The notes: a model not told the origin generated them from the sequence alone. Counted from the first letter of the stretch, positions 29,371 through 39,710 are shown. The stretch is 64,000 bases of DNA from Halobacteriales archaeon QS_4_69_225 (GCA_003020965.1 PXRL01000014.1:1-64000); one strand, 5' to 3'. Translations and numbers: made by a program.

Positions 29371-30174
29371 CTACTCCGGCGGGTGAACGACGGCACCGAG
29401 GTCGTGGAGCGTCCGCTTCGTCGCGTACACCCGCTCGCCCCGGTGGTCGACGACGCGGGTGTCCCGCAGCGTCGCCGTGCTCGCGTCCGTCGCCCGGAGG
29501 GTAGCCCCGGAGAGGTCGGCGCCGGTGAGGTCGGCCTTCCGCAGCGTGGCGTCGGTCAGGTCGGCGTCGCCGAGGTCGGTCTCGGCGAGGTTCGCTCCCG
29601 TCAGGTCGGCGCCGGCGAGGGAGACGCCACGGAGATCGGCGCCGACGAGGGAGGCGTTCCCGAGGTCGGCCCCGGCGACGTAGGCGTCCCGGAGGTCGAC
29701 CGCCCCGAGGTCGGCACCCCCGAGGGCGGCCGCCCTGAGGTTCGCCTCGACGAGGTCGGCGTTCTCGAGACGTGCATTCCGGAGGTCGCTCTCGTAGGCG
29801 ACGGCGTCGGTAAGGTCGGCGCCGGCGAGGGTCGCCTCCGGCAGGGCGGCGTCCGGCGCGTGCGCCCCCGCGAGGTCGGCGTGGGCGAGACGCGAGCCCG
29901 TGAGGTCGGCGCCCGTCAAGATTGCGTCCCGGAGGACCACGTCCCGGAGGTCGGCGTTGTTGGCGCTCGCCTTCAGGAGGTCGGCCTCGGCGAGGTCCGC
30001 GCCCCGGAGGTCGGCCCGCGTCAGCGTGCAGAACCGCAGTACCGTCTCCGTCAGCGTGGCGTCGGTGAGGGTGGCGTCGGCGAGGTCCGCGTTCGTCAAC
30101 TCGAGCCCGCCCAGGTGGGCCTCACTCCGGATCAGACTCTCGTCGACCGGGTGTTCGTCCGCCAGATCGACCAT
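29371..30174 (-). CDS. Pentapeptide-repeat protein
   Basis: Nearly continuous A(D/N)LxxA repeats: LTNADLADATLTDATLTETVLRFCTLTRADLRGADLAEADL. Confidence 0.95.
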   Translation of the reverse strand: MVDLADEHPVDESLIRSEAHLGGLELTNADLADATLTDATLTETVLRFCTLTRADLRGADLAEADLLKASANNADLRDVVLRDAILTGADLTGSRLAHADLAGAHAPDAALPEATLAGADLTDAVAYESDLRNARLENADLVEANLRAAALGGADLGAVDLRDAYVAGADLGNASLVGADLRGVSLAGADLTGANLAETDLGDADLTDATLRKADLTGADLSGATLRATDASTATLRDTRVVDHRGERVYATKRTLHDLGAVVHPPE

Positions 30175-30289
30175 ACGACGGGTCGGCGAGCCAGCCGAAT
30201 CAAGCTTCGGACGTCGCGGTCCGTCGCGGCGGTGAGCCGAGTCGGGGCGAGGGCGAGATTCCGGTCGGTGACCGGAAGACGACCGCCGC

Positions 30290-32857
30290 TCACCCTTCGA
30301 ACGCCGCCAGCACGTCGTCGAGGATCATCGTGCCGGTCGCCCGGTCCAGCGGGTCGTTGTTGTTGCCACAGTGCTCGCTCATGACGCACATCGGACAGCC
30401 GCGGCGGCGCCGACAGTCGCAGGAGTCGACGTGTTCGCGGGTCCGGCGGGCGAGCGACTCGAAGTGCTCGTAGATGGCCTTCGAGAAGCCGATGCCGCCG
30501 TCGATACCGTCGTGGACGAACCACGTCGGGCCGGGAATCGTCTCGTGGCCGTGGGACGGCGTCGACAGCCCGCCGACGTCGGCGTTGTCGATCATCAGCT
30601 CCAGCGGCGCCAGCCCGATGATCCCGTGTTCGGCCGCGTGCAGCCCGCCGCCGTAGGTGTACATCGCCTTCGCGTCCGGCACCGCGCCGTCGCGTTCGGC
30701 GCGGGCGGTCGGCTCCAGGAGCGGCGGCTCCAGGGCCTCGATCGTCCGCTCGGCGTGGCCTTCGGGCAGTGCCACCCACAGCAGTTCGGTCTCGAGGTCG
30801 AGCGGCGGCGCCTCGGTCGGAACCGGCCCCTCGACGACCCCGCCGCCGAAGACGTTCCGGACGAGGTACTCGTCGTACCGGATCCGGACGGTTCCCTCCC
30901 CGAAGTAGAGGTCGTAGTCGCCGGCCAGCGGCGTGTGCTCGCGGACCGACAGGTCCTGGACGCGCTTCGTCGACATCGTCTGGGTGTACTCGTCGGTCGC
31001 GGCCGTCTCGACGGTGATGACGGGGCGGCGGCCCTCGTCGATCTCGACGACCCGGTACTGCTGGCCGGCGTGGAGGAACAGCGCCCCGACGTGGTAGTCC
31101 CGGTAGGCCCGCTCCCGGGCGACGGGGTCGTGGTCGATGTCGCCGTCCCGGCAGACGACGCGGAACTCGGTCGTCCCCGTGCCGTAGATGGACAGCCGGC
31201 TCTGGGGTCGCCGGTCGCCGTCGTAGGTCACGCCGCCGGCGTCGAGGTCGCCGGCCGGCTCGAGAACGCCGGCGTCCTGCCACATCGAGACCACCTCCCG
31301 GAACCGGGTCTCGTCGCCGAGATACGCCGCGTCGCCGGCCGACAGCGGCCGCTCGGCGGCCGCCGCCAGCACGTGGTCGGCGTAGACGCGGTCGTTGTCG
31401 ACGGAGACGACGGCGTCCTCGACGGTGTCGTCGTCGAAGAGGTAGCCGGGGTTGCGGAAGATGTAGCCGTCCATCGCGTCGGTGCCGCCGACCAGCACGG
31501 AGACGGCGTCGCTGACGCCGCGGCCGGCGCGGCCGACCTGCTGCCAGAAGGACTGCTTGGTCCCCGGGTAGCCGGCGGTGACCGTCGCGTCCACCGAGCC
31601 GATGTCGATGCCGAGTTCGAGGGCGTTCGTCGTCGGCACGGCGTCGAGGTCGGCGCTCTTGAGCTTGTTCTCGACCGCACGTCGCTGCTTCTTGCCGAGG
31701 CCGGCGTGGTACGGCTCGGTCTCGACGTAGGGGTCCAGCGGGTGATCGGCGGCCGCCCGGACGATCTGTTTGGCGGCGATCTCCGTTCCCTGGCGGGCCG
31801 AGCAGAACTGCAGCGTCTGGGTGTCGTGGGCCGCCAGGTGGGCCGTCACCGTCGCCGCCTCGGTGCCGGTCGAGGCGCGGGCGGCCTCGAAGTCCGCGAG
31901 CGGGTCGTCGGCCGCCTCGTCGAGGTCGTCGTCCTCCAGCGGCGGCTCCCAGAGGACGATGTCGCGGGCGCCACGCGGCGAGCCGTCCCGGTCGACGACC
32001 TCGAACTCCGCGCCGGTGAGGTTGCTGGCGTGCGTCGCCGGGTTGCCGATGGTCGCCGTCGTCAGCACGAACTGCGGGTCGGCGTCGTAGTACGACAGCA
32101 GCCGGCGCAGCCGCCGGAGGATGAACGCCACGTGGGTCCCTGTGACGCCGCTGAACTCGTGGGCCTCGTCGACGACGACCAACTCGAGGTTCGAGTAGAA
32201 GCGGTGCCAGCCGCGGTCTCTGTCGTGCCGCGGGAGGTAGACGTTCAGCCCGGCCGGGTTCGTCAGGACGACGTTCGCCTCCCGGCGGATGCGCCGTTTC
32301 CGGTCCTGGTCGGTGTCGCCGTCGTAGACGCCGATCGTCGCGTCGACGTCCCAGTCCCCGCGGAGCTTGTCGTTCAGCGTCCGCTCCTGGTCGCGGGCCA
32401 GCGCCTTCATCGGGAACAGACACAGCGCGGTACTCTCGGGGTTCGCCAGGTGGTTCCGCGCCATCTGCAGCGCGTAGATCCACGTCTTCCCCGACGACGT
32501 CGACGTCGTGACGACGACGTCGTCGCCGTCGGCCAGCCGCCGGAGCCCCGCCGCCTGGTGGGAGAACAGCTCCCGCTCGAGGCGGTCGGCCAGCGCCGGC
32601 CGCAGCACCTCCCCGGCCGGCACCGTCGACGCCTCCCGCGCCGGGACGCCCTCGGCGTGACTGACCTGGTCCCGGTAGTCGGGGTAGCTGTCCGCAAGCG
32701 CCTCCCGGCTCAGCACCTCGTCGGCGACGGCGCCGCCGCTGTCGTCGCCGCCGTCGGTCAGCAGCCGGCCGCCGGCCGGCGGGTCGTCGGTCGTCGTCTC
32801 GGCACCGTCGCCCCCGGTCGACGCCGGGTCGGAACTGTCGTGTGGTCGCATCGTCAC
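30290..32857 (-). CDS. DEAD/DEAH-box helicase with DUF1998 (MrfA/YprA-like)
   Basis: TSTSSGKTWIYALQMA, VVVDEAHEFSGVTGTHVAFILRRL, GYPGTKQSFWQQVGRAGR, C-terminal CDCRRRRGCPMCVMSEHCGNNNDPLDR. Confidence 0.92.
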   Translation of the reverse strand: MTMRPHDSSDPASTGGDGAETTTDDPPAGGRLLTDGGDDSGGAVADEVLSREALADSYPDYRDQVSHAEGVPAREASTVPAGEVLRPALADRLERELFSHQAAGLRRLADGDDVVVTTSTSSGKTWIYALQMARNHLANPESTALCLFPMKALARDQERTLNDKLRGDWDVDATIGVYDGDTDQDRKRRIRREANVVLTNPAGLNVYLPRHDRDRGWHRFYSNLELVVVDEAHEFSGVTGTHVAFILRRLRRLLSYYDADPQFVLTTATIGNPATHASNLTGAEFEVVDRDGSPRGARDIVLWEPPLEDDDLDEAADDPLADFEAARASTGTEAATVTAHLAAHDTQTLQFCSARQGTEIAAKQIVRAAADHPLDPYVETEPYHAGLGKKQRRAVENKLKSADLDAVPTTNALELGIDIGSVDATVTAGYPGTKQSFWQQVGRAGRGVSDAVSVLVGGTDAMDGYIFRNPGYLFDDDTVEDAVVSVDNDRVYADHVLAAAAERPLSAGDAAYLGDETRFREVVSMWQDAGVLEPAGDLDAGGVTYDGDRRPQSRLSIYGTGTTEFRVVCRDGDIDHDPVARERAYRDYHVGALFLHAGQQYRVVEIDEGRRPVITVETAATDEYTQTMSTKRVQDLSVREHTPLAGDYDLYFGEGTVRIRYDEYLVRNVFGGGVVEGPVPTEAPPLDLETELLWVALPEGHAERTIEALEPPLLEPTARAERDGAVPDAKAMYTYGGGLHAAEHGIIGLAPLELMIDNADVGGLSTPSHGHETIPGPTWFVHDGIDGGIGFSKAIYEHFESLARRTREHVDSCDCRRRRGCPMCVMSEHCGNNNDPLDRATGTMILDDVLAAFEG

Positions 32858-34359
32858 GAGAAATCCGAGAGTGCACCCTGCGTGCCGGCGGCCCCGTCGC
32901 CCGTCGGGTCCGGCTGGTAGCCGTCGGACAGTCCGCGGGCGGCGTCATCGAGCGCCTCGTAGATGACCGCGAGCGCCCGGACGTCGTCCTCGCAGTACGC
33001 CTCCAGCCGCCGCCAGTCCGGCCCGTCGACGGTCGCTGGGTCGGCCGCCGCCTCGAAGGCCCGGCGGTAGTCGTTGTAGACGGCCGCCACGGTCGCGCCG
33101 TCGAGACCCGTCGTCGCCGGCGTCCAGCCGAGCCCCTCGGCGACGGCCTCCAGCTTATCCGTCCGCCCCGGTAGCGCCGCGTTCCCGCCGTTCTGCCGGC
33201 GGGCCCACCACAGCAGGTCGAAGGTGTAGAGGCCCTCCCACAGGTCGGCGTACTCGGGGTGGTGCTGGCGAATCTGCGTCTCGAGGACCGGGAAGTCGAA
33301 GCGGTAGCCGTTCCAGGCGACGAGCGGCCGGCCGCCGGCGTTGGCGTCTAGCCACGCGAGAAACGCCTCGAGGTGGTCGGTCGTCCCCGGCGCGCCCTCG
33401 GTGAACGGCATGTACCGACCCTCGGAGCCGCCGGTCAACACGCCGACCAGCCAGACGACGGACGGCTCGAGCCCGTCGGTTTCGATGTCGACGAAGATCG
33501 GCTCCCGGTTCGGCAGCGAGTCGTCGCCCGTCGGCACGACTCGGCTCTCGGCCTGGGCGGTCGCCGCCGCCCGTATCCCCGACGCGACGGTCGAGCCGAT
33601 GCCGTCGAGGGTCGCCAGCTCCCGGGTCGGGGCGCCGGCGACGGCCTCGACGGTCCGGTAGCCGGCCCGTCGGAGCGTCTCCGCGCGCGTCTCGCCGACG
33701 CCGTCGAGCCCGGTCAGCCCGAAGTCGTCCGGCGACAGCGCGGTCGTGTCGGCGGCGCCGTTCGGGTAGATTTCGACGACGGCGGCGTCGGGCTGGTCGC
33801 CGGCGCCGACGCCGAGCGTCGCCTCGGTCCGCCCGACGCCGACCAGCGACAGCGTCCGCCCGTCGGCCGTCGCGGTCGTCCGGAAGCCCGCCCGGAGCCG
33901 CGTCGAGCAGTGGACGGTCCCGTCGGGCAGCTCCGGCGGCAGGGCCTCGGCGTACGCCGGCAGGCCGTCGACCGCCGTCGTCCGGCGGTAGGGGTCGACG
34001 TCCAGCGTCAGCCGGTCGGTGAGACAGACGACCTGCTCGGGGTCGGCCGGCCGGTCGACGGGACGGCCGGTCGTCGAGGGGACGCTCATCACGTGCCGCG
34101 AGCCGTCGCCGACGGTCGTCGCGTGCGGCGGCCGGCCGGCCCCGGGTATCAGCACGTCGACGTCGACGTCCCGGGCGAGACCGGCCCGGACGACCGGCGT
34201 CTGCGGGCCCACGCCGACGACCGCGTCGGGCGCCGTCGCCGATAGGAGACGGCGCATCGACGGGCCCGGGGCGTCGGCGACCGCACGGCCGGTCAGCGAG
34301 AGCAGCCGCACCGGGTCGGCGTCGGGCGGCGGCAGGACGGAACGGGAACCTTCGGCCAC
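32854..34359 (-). CDS. RNase H-like (DEDD) exonuclease with helix-hairpin-helix (MrfB/YprB-like)
   Basis: FVDIETDGLEPSVVWLVGV, LVAWNGYRFDFPVLE, YCEDDVRALAVIYEAL; LTGLDGVGETRAETLRRAGY HhH; GTG start. Confidence 0.85.
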   Translation of the reverse strand: MAEGSRSVLPPPDADPVRLLSLTGRAVADAPGPSMRRLLSATAPDAVVGVGPQTPVVRAGLARDVDVDVLIPGAGRPPHATTVGDGSRHVMSVPSTTGRPVDRPADPEQVVCLTDRLTLDVDPYRRTTAVDGLPAYAEALPPELPDGTVHCSTRLRAGFRTTATADGRTLSLVGVGRTEATLGVGAGDQPDAAVVEIYPNGAADTTALSPDDFGLTGLDGVGETRAETLRRAGYRTVEAVAGAPTRELATLDGIGSTVASGIRAAATAQAESRVVPTGDDSLPNREPIFVDIETDGLEPSVVWLVGVLTGGSEGRYMPFTEGAPGTTDHLEAFLAWLDANAGGRPLVAWNGYRFDFPVLETQIRQHHPEYADLWEGLYTFDLLWWARRQNGGNAALPGRTDKLEAVAEGLGWTPATTGLDGATVAAVYNDYRRAFEAAADPATVDGPDWRRLEAYCEDDVRALAVIYEALDDAARGLSDGYQPDPTGDGAAGTQGALSDFS

Positions 34360-34440
34360 ATCCGTACCAGCCGAGTGCGGCGCATAAACACTTCGACGGC
34401 TCTGTCGGTAGTGTTCAGATAAGAGACCGAGAGAACAGAA

Positions 34441-34630
34441 CGGGGGAGAAAGCCCTCGGCACTTTCGACTTCTGCTCGCGGGCCTCCGGCCCGCTCGCAC
34501 GGCTCGAGGCGACGGAGTCGCCTCGCTGCCCGCGACTCGCTGTGCGCTTCGGCCGCGGGGCGGCCTGCAGTGCTTGCGTCGTCGGGGGTCGTCGAGAGCG
34601 CCTCGCCCTTTCAGTCCGCCAGGATTCGAT
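34441..34630. repeat. Second REP-like element with short hairpins
   Basis: agaaagccctcg, gcgggcc-tcc-ggcccgc, gaggcgac-gga-gtcgcctc, gcctcgccctttcagtccgccagga; shares arms with 3148-3362. Confidence 0.6.
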
Positions 34631-35430
34631 TGGTTCCCCGGCAGAAACAGACTGGCTCGCCGGTGCTTATTCGAACACCGCCGCTCTGCCGGCCCCGGGC
34701 GAGCCGCCGTTCCGTCGGCCGCGCGGGTCGCACCGCCGGGACGGTCGCCGGCAGGACGCCACGCTCGACGCGTAGCTTCCGGCACTACTTCGGAGCGGTA
34801 CGGTCGGCTCACGGCAACCGACCGGCCGGGCGGGGTGCTCCCGGGAGTCCGAACGTCCTGTCGGTCGTACCGGACTCGGGTCGGGCCGCCGACCGCTCGC
34901 CCTTCGACGGCCCGCTGGCGACGCCGACCCCCGAGCGACCGGCCGGCGAGGCGACCGACGAGACCCGCGAGTGGCTGGCGGCACCGGGTACCTCGGGGGT
35001 TCAGCGGCGGACGTTCAGCCCTCGTCGAACGCCGCCGGTAGACTCGCCGGCGACGTCGACGTCGATGCCGCCGTCGCGGGCCGTATCGGTCGCGACGACG
35101 GCGCCCGTCGCCGCGCCGAGTCCGGCGAGAACGCCCGCCGGATCGGTGTATCGGTGTCCAGTGGCCGCACTCGCTCCCGGCGTCGTCGGGTTCCATCGGT
35201 TCCACGCTTGCCGGCGCGCTCAAACGGATCCATGATCGACGTACGTGGCCGACCGGAGCGCCCGTCACACGGACGTATCCATACGTACATCTGCATGACA
35301 CAGTCGGCGGTCCCGCCGACTACACGCGCCCGGCGACTGTCGTGACGGACGCGACGGGGGTCGCTGTGCCCCGAACGCCGGCGTCGTTCCGTATTCGTGT
35401 CACTTAATTGCCGCGCGCGCGTGTGAGACA

Positions 35431-36591
35431 GTGATGAGGTCCGAGGGCGGTACGTTCGACGAGAGGCAGGTACAGGCCGGCGACCACGACGGGGCGACCG
35501 GCAGTCTCGGGCGCGGCGGCGCGGGCCGGGTGGGTCGCCGCGAGTTCCTGGCGGCCGGCGGGACGGCGGCGACCCTGGCGGTCGCCGGCTGTATCGGCGG
35601 CGGCGACGGCGGCTCGCTGACGGTCTCGACGTGGAGCGGTGCCAACGAGGAGGTGTTCCGGGAGACGATCAAGCCGATGTACGAGGAGCGGACGGGCAAC
35701 GACCTCGAGGTCGTCGGCAGCTGGACGAACATCCTCGGGCAGCTCCGTCAATCGCCGTCGGACGACCCGCCGTTCGACCTGACCGTCGGCAGCAGCCGCG
35801 ATCACTACCTCGGCGCGCAGGACGAGCTGTGGGAGCCGATCCGGTACGAGAACGTTCCGAACGCCGAGACGATCAAGCCCGCCGTCCAGAGCAACCTCGA
35901 CAGCGACCTGGGGGTGCCGGTCGCCTACGGCGTCATGGGCTACGCCTACGACGCCGACGCGGTCGACTTCGAGCTGGAGTCGTGGCGCGACCTCATCGCC
36001 GAGGACGTCGACCTGGACTTCGCGCTGCCGGGGGCGTACTTCTTCAACGCGGTGATCATGAGCGCCATCGCCGCCGACGAGGCACCGATGGCCGAGGAGA
36101 TGTACGACGAGGACCAGCGCGACGCCATCTTCGACACCCTATCGGAGATGCCGGTGGCGAAGTTCTACGAGGGCGCCGAGGACATGTGGACGTCGATGAG
36201 CGGCGGGATCGCCGACGCGGGGCAGTACTTCTACGCCTACAGCCGCCGACGGGACGAAAACGACTCCGAGCTGAACGTCGGCTTCCACGTCCCCGACCGG
36301 ACGCTCGGCTACGTCGACCACTATCAGGTCGCCCGCGGCAGCAGCAACCGTCAGCAGGCCGAGGAGTTCATCGACTTCCTGCTGGACGAGGAGGTCCAGA
36401 CGGCCTACGCCGAGGCGTTCAACCTCGGGATGGCGAACGAGAACGCCGACCACCCCGAAGCGACGCGGGAGGAGGTCCCGATCGAGAACGACGAACTGGA
36501 CGAGGGCATCGTGTTCAAGCAGTACAGCCGGGTCGCCGAGGTCGCTCCCGACCTCGACGAGCGGTTCAAAGAGTTCCAGAACCAGTTCTGA
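35431..36591 (+). CDS. Extracellular solute-binding protein (PotD-like, Tat lipoprotein)
   Basis: GRREFLAAGGTAATLAVAGCIGG; SLTVSTWSGANEEVFRETIKPMYEERTGNDLEVV. Confidence 0.9.
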   Translation: MMRSEGGTFDERQVQAGDHDGATGSLGRGGAGRVGRREFLAAGGTAATLAVAGCIGGGDGGSLTVSTWSGANEEVFRETIKPMYEERTGNDLEVVGSWTNILGQLRQSPSDDPPFDLTVGSSRDHYLGAQDELWEPIRYENVPNAETIKPAVQSNLDSDLGVPVAYGVMGYAYDADAVDFELESWRDLIAEDVDLDFALPGAYFFNAVIMSAIAADEAPMAEEMYDEDQRDAIFDTLSEMPVAKFYEGAEDMWTSMSGGIADAGQYFYAYSRRRDENDSELNVGFHVPDRTLGYVDHYQVARGSSNRQQAEEFIDFLLDEEVQTAYAEAFNLGMANENADHPEATREEVPIENDELDEGIVFKQYSRVAEVAPDLDERFKEFQNQF

Positions 36592-36746
36592 CCGTCGTCG
36601 ACGACCCACTACAGCCACATGAGTTCAATCGGAATCGCGGGCGCCGGGCGAGACGCGACGGACCGGTCGACGACCGCCGGGACAGGCCGGACGCCGACGG
36701 CTGCGGCCCCGGCTTCGACCCCGGACGGCACCGCGGGTGGTGCGTC

Positions 36747-37925
36747 GTGACGGGCGTGGTCGAACTCGACGGAATCCGGGTCACGTACGGCGACGTGACG
36801 GCCGTCGAGGAGCTGTCGCTGTCGGTCCGGGACGGGGAGCTGTTCTGTTTGCTCGGGCCGTCCGGCTGCGGCAAGACGACGACCCTGCGGGCGGTCGCCG
36901 GCTTCGAGTCGCCGGCCGCCGGCCGGGTCGTCCTCGGCGGCCGGGACGTGACCGGTCTCGCCCCGTACGACCGCGGCTGTGCGACGGTGTTTCAGGACTG
37001 GGCGCTGTTTCCGAACAAGACCGTCGCCGAAAACGTCGCCTTCGGGTTGAAGATGGCCGGCGTCCCGGCCGAGCGGCGGCGGGAGCGGGCCCGCGAGCAG
37101 CTGGCGACCGTCGAAATGACCGACCACGCCGACGACCCCCCGGGGGAGCTGTCCGGCGGCCAGAAACAACGCGTCGCCCTGGCGCGGTCGCTGGCCGTCG
37201 ACCCCGAGGTTCTGCTGCTGGACGAGCCGCTGTCGAACCTCGACAAGCGGCTCCGGGAGACGATGCAGCTGGAGATAAAGGAGATCCAAGAGCGGCTGGA
37301 GACGCCGATGCTGTACGTCACACACGACCAGGAGGAAGCGTTCACCCTCGCCGACCGCATCGGGATCATGAACGACGGCGAGTTGGTCCAGGTCGGCGCC
37401 CCGAGAACGGTGTACGACGACCCCGTCGATCGGTTCGTCGAGGCGTTTCTCGGCAGCACCAACTTCCTGTCGGGACGGGTGGTCGCCGGCACCGGCGCCG
37501 ACACCGGCGTCGGCCCCGACGCCGTCGCCGTCGAGTTCCCGGTCGCGGGGCTCCGGACTCCGGTTCCGGCCGGCGACGACCTCGCCGTCGGCGACGACGT
37601 GACGGCGTCGGTCCGGCCGGAGGTCGTCGACCTCGCGCCGGCGGTCGACGGGGCGGCCGCGAGCACCGACGGCGGTGCGGCGTCGGAGCCGGACGCCACC
37701 GGCCACGCCGACGGCCGCGCGATTCTCGCCGGGACCGTCTCGGAGGTCGTCTACCGCGGGTCGAACGTCCGGCACCACGTGGCCGTCGGCGACGGCGCGG
37801 AGCTGTTCGTCGAGCGGCCGGTGACCGACGCGCCCGGCCTGGCGGCGGGCGACGCGGCGCGGCTGTCGTGGGACGTCACCGACGCCTACCACTTCGGGCC
37901 CGACGGCGCCCGGGTCCGGCCGTGA
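36747..37925 (+). CDS. ABC transporter ATP-binding protein (PotA-like)
   Basis: GPSGCGKTTTLRAVAGF, LSGGQKQRVALARSL, LLLDEPLSNLD; TOBE domain; GTG start. Confidence 0.92.
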   Translation: MTGVVELDGIRVTYGDVTAVEELSLSVRDGELFCLLGPSGCGKTTTLRAVAGFESPAAGRVVLGGRDVTGLAPYDRGCATVFQDWALFPNKTVAENVAFGLKMAGVPAERRRERAREQLATVEMTDHADDPPGELSGGQKQRVALARSLAVDPEVLLLDEPLSNLDKRLRETMQLEIKEIQERLETPMLYVTHDQEEAFTLADRIGIMNDGELVQVGAPRTVYDDPVDRFVEAFLGSTNFLSGRVVAGTGADTGVGPDAVAVEFPVAGLRTPVPAGDDLAVGDDVTASVRPEVVDLAPAVDGAAASTDGGAASEPDATGHADGRAILAGTVSEVVYRGSNVRHHVAVGDGAELFVERPVTDAPGLAAGDAARLSWDVTDAYHFGPDGARVRP

Positions 37926-38833
37926 GCGACGCCGACGCGGTCGGGGAGGGCCGACCCTCGAGGCCCGCGCTGCCGTCACTGCCGGCGGTCACGCGGACGC
38001 GGCTCCTGTTGGCGCCGCTGGTGCTGTTCGACCTGCTGGCGTTCGTCGTCCCGATGGGCTATCTGCTGCGTGTGAGCCTCTCGGAGCGGTCGACGAGGCA
38101 GGCGCTGGTCCGGGGGACGTGGTCGGTCGACGGCTACCGGTTCCTGCTGGAGTCGTCGCTGCTGCGGCGGGTGTTCGTCTTCACCGTGCTGTTCGCCGTC
38201 GTCGCGACGCTGCTGGCGGTCGGGCTCGGGACGGCCTACGCCTACGCCGCCTGGCAAGCCTCGGGAGCCGTCCGGACGGTGCTTCTGGCCGGCATCGTGA
38301 TGTCGATGTTCACGACGCTGGTGGTGAAACTGTTCGCCGCGCTCGTCGTCTTCTCCCCGAACGGCGTCGTCAACGACGCGCTGGTTGCGTCGGGGCTGGT
38401 CGGGACGCCGCTACGGCTGATCAACAACGAGATCGGACTGGTGATCGGACAGCTGTACGTCGTGCTGCCGTACACGGTACTGTCGGTGTATTCGGTGCTG
38501 ACGAGCCTCGACGAACACCTCGTCGAGGCCGCGAACGACCTCGGGGCGACGCCGGCCCGGGCGGCCCGCGAGGTGGTCCTACCGCACGCCGTCCCGGGGA
38601 TGGCCGTCGGCGGCGTCATCGCCTTCGCCTGGAGTGCCGGCGCCTTCGCCGCGCCGGCGCTGCTCGGTTCGAAGTCGGAGCTGACCGTCGCCGTAGAGGT
38701 CCAGAACCGTCTCACGAGCTTCGAGTACCCGGTCGCGGCCGCCCTCTCGGTCGTACTGACGACGGTCGTCCTCGCCGTGCTCGCGGCCGGGCTGTACGGG
38801 CTGCGCCGCCGCGGCGGAGGGCACGATGTCTGA
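37922..38833 (+). CDS. ABC transporter permease (PotB-like)
   Basis: Multi-TM; EAANDLGATPARAAREVVLPHAVPGMAVGGV EAA loop; GTG start. Confidence 0.9.
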   Translation: MSDADAVGEGRPSRPALPSLPAVTRTRLLLAPLVLFDLLAFVVPMGYLLRVSLSERSTRQALVRGTWSVDGYRFLLESSLLRRVFVFTVLFAVVATLLAVGLGTAYAYAAWQASGAVRTVLLAGIVMSMFTTLVVKLFAALVVFSPNGVVNDALVASGLVGTPLRLINNEIGLVIGQLYVVLPYTVLSVYSVLTSLDEHLVEAANDLGATPARAAREVVLPHAVPGMAVGGVIAFAWSAGAFAAPALLGSKSELTVAVEVQNRLTSFEYPVAAALSVVLTTVVLAVLAAGLYGLRRRGGGHDV

Positions 38834-39710
38834 GTCGGGCCCGCGGACCGACGGCGGGACCGAGACCGGGACTGGGACCGGAGCGGCGCCAGCGCCGACC
38901 GGCCGCCGACTGGGCGGCGCCGCCGTCGGCCGGTGGCTGTTCCGCGCCGGCGTCGGCGTCGTCTTCGCGTTCCTGCTGGCGCCTATCGCCGTGGTCGTGG
39001 CGACGTCGTTCGCCGAGACGGGGTCGCTGACGTTCCCGCCGAAGGGGCTGTCGCTGCGGTGGTACGGGGAGTTCCTCGGCAGTTCCCGGTGGCGGCGGGC
39101 GGCGCTGAACAGCCTCGTCGCGGCCGGCGGAACGACGGTGCTGGCGACGGTCGCCGGGACGACGGCGGCCCTCGGCGTGAGCGACCTCGGCGGCAGTCGC
39201 GAGGCGGCCGTTCTCGGGCTGGCGGTGCTACCGCTGCTCGTTCCCGGCGTCGTCCTCGGCAGTTCGCTTCTGGTCTTTCTCGGGGAGTTCGACCTCCAGC
39301 AGACGTACATGGCCGTCGTCGCGGCGCACTCGCTGTGGGCGACGCCGCTGGCGTTCTCGGTGGTCCGGGCGGCGCTATCGCGGTTCGACCCCCGGCTCCG
39401 GGAGGCGGCGCTCGATCTCGGGGCCAGCCCGTTTCGGGCGTTCTTCGAGGTCGTCGCGCCGAACATCCGATCGGGGCTGTTCGCGGCGGCGCTGATCGCC
39501 TTCGTCGTCAGCCTCCAGGAGTTCATCATGACGCTGTTCGTCTCCGGGCCGGACACCCGCACGGTGCCGGTGCTGGCGTGGAACTCCCTGCGCGGCAGCC
39601 TCGACCCGCTCGTGAGCGTCGTTTCGACGTTGCTGGTGGCCGCCGTCGTCGTCGCAGTGGCCGTCGGCGCCGCGGTCGCCGGCCTCGAGCGGCTCGCGAC
39701 GGACACCTGA
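38826..39710 (+). CDS. ABC transporter permease (PotC-like)
   Basis: Multi-TM; EAALDLGASPFRAFFEVVAPNIRSGL EAA loop. Confidence 0.9.
   Translation: MSESGPRTDGGTETGTGTGAAPAPTGRRLGGAAVGRWLFRAGVGVVFAFLLAPIAVVVATSFAETGSLTFPPKGLSLRWYGEFLGSSRWRRAALNSLVAAGGTTVLATVAGTTAALGVSDLGGSREAAVLGLAVLPLLVPGVVLGSSLLVFLGEFDLQQTYMAVVAAHSLWATPLAFSVVRAALSRFDPRLREAALDLGASPFRAFFEVVAPNIRSGLFAAALIAFVVSLQEFIMTLFVSGPDTRTVPVLAWNSLRGSLDPLVSVVSTLLVAAVVVAVAVGAAVAGLERLATDT

Noticed and set aside
29450-30110. Repetitive ggaggtcggc/gaggtcggcg pattern considered as CRISPR or tandem DNA repeat
   Set aside because: It is the codon-level signature of pentapeptide repeats, with no unique spacers.
28825-30384. 519-aa plus-strand ORF with repeated EVG motifs
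   Set aside because: Antisense of the pentapeptide-repeat gene; the periodicity is inherited from the repeats.
30371-32920. 849-aa plus-strand ORF
   Set aside because: Antisense shadow of the DUF1998 helicase.
34700-35400. Possible decayed gene in the gap between the exonuclease and the PotD-like gene
   Set aside because: Short coding-looking segments in several frames, but nothing recognisable enough to name.
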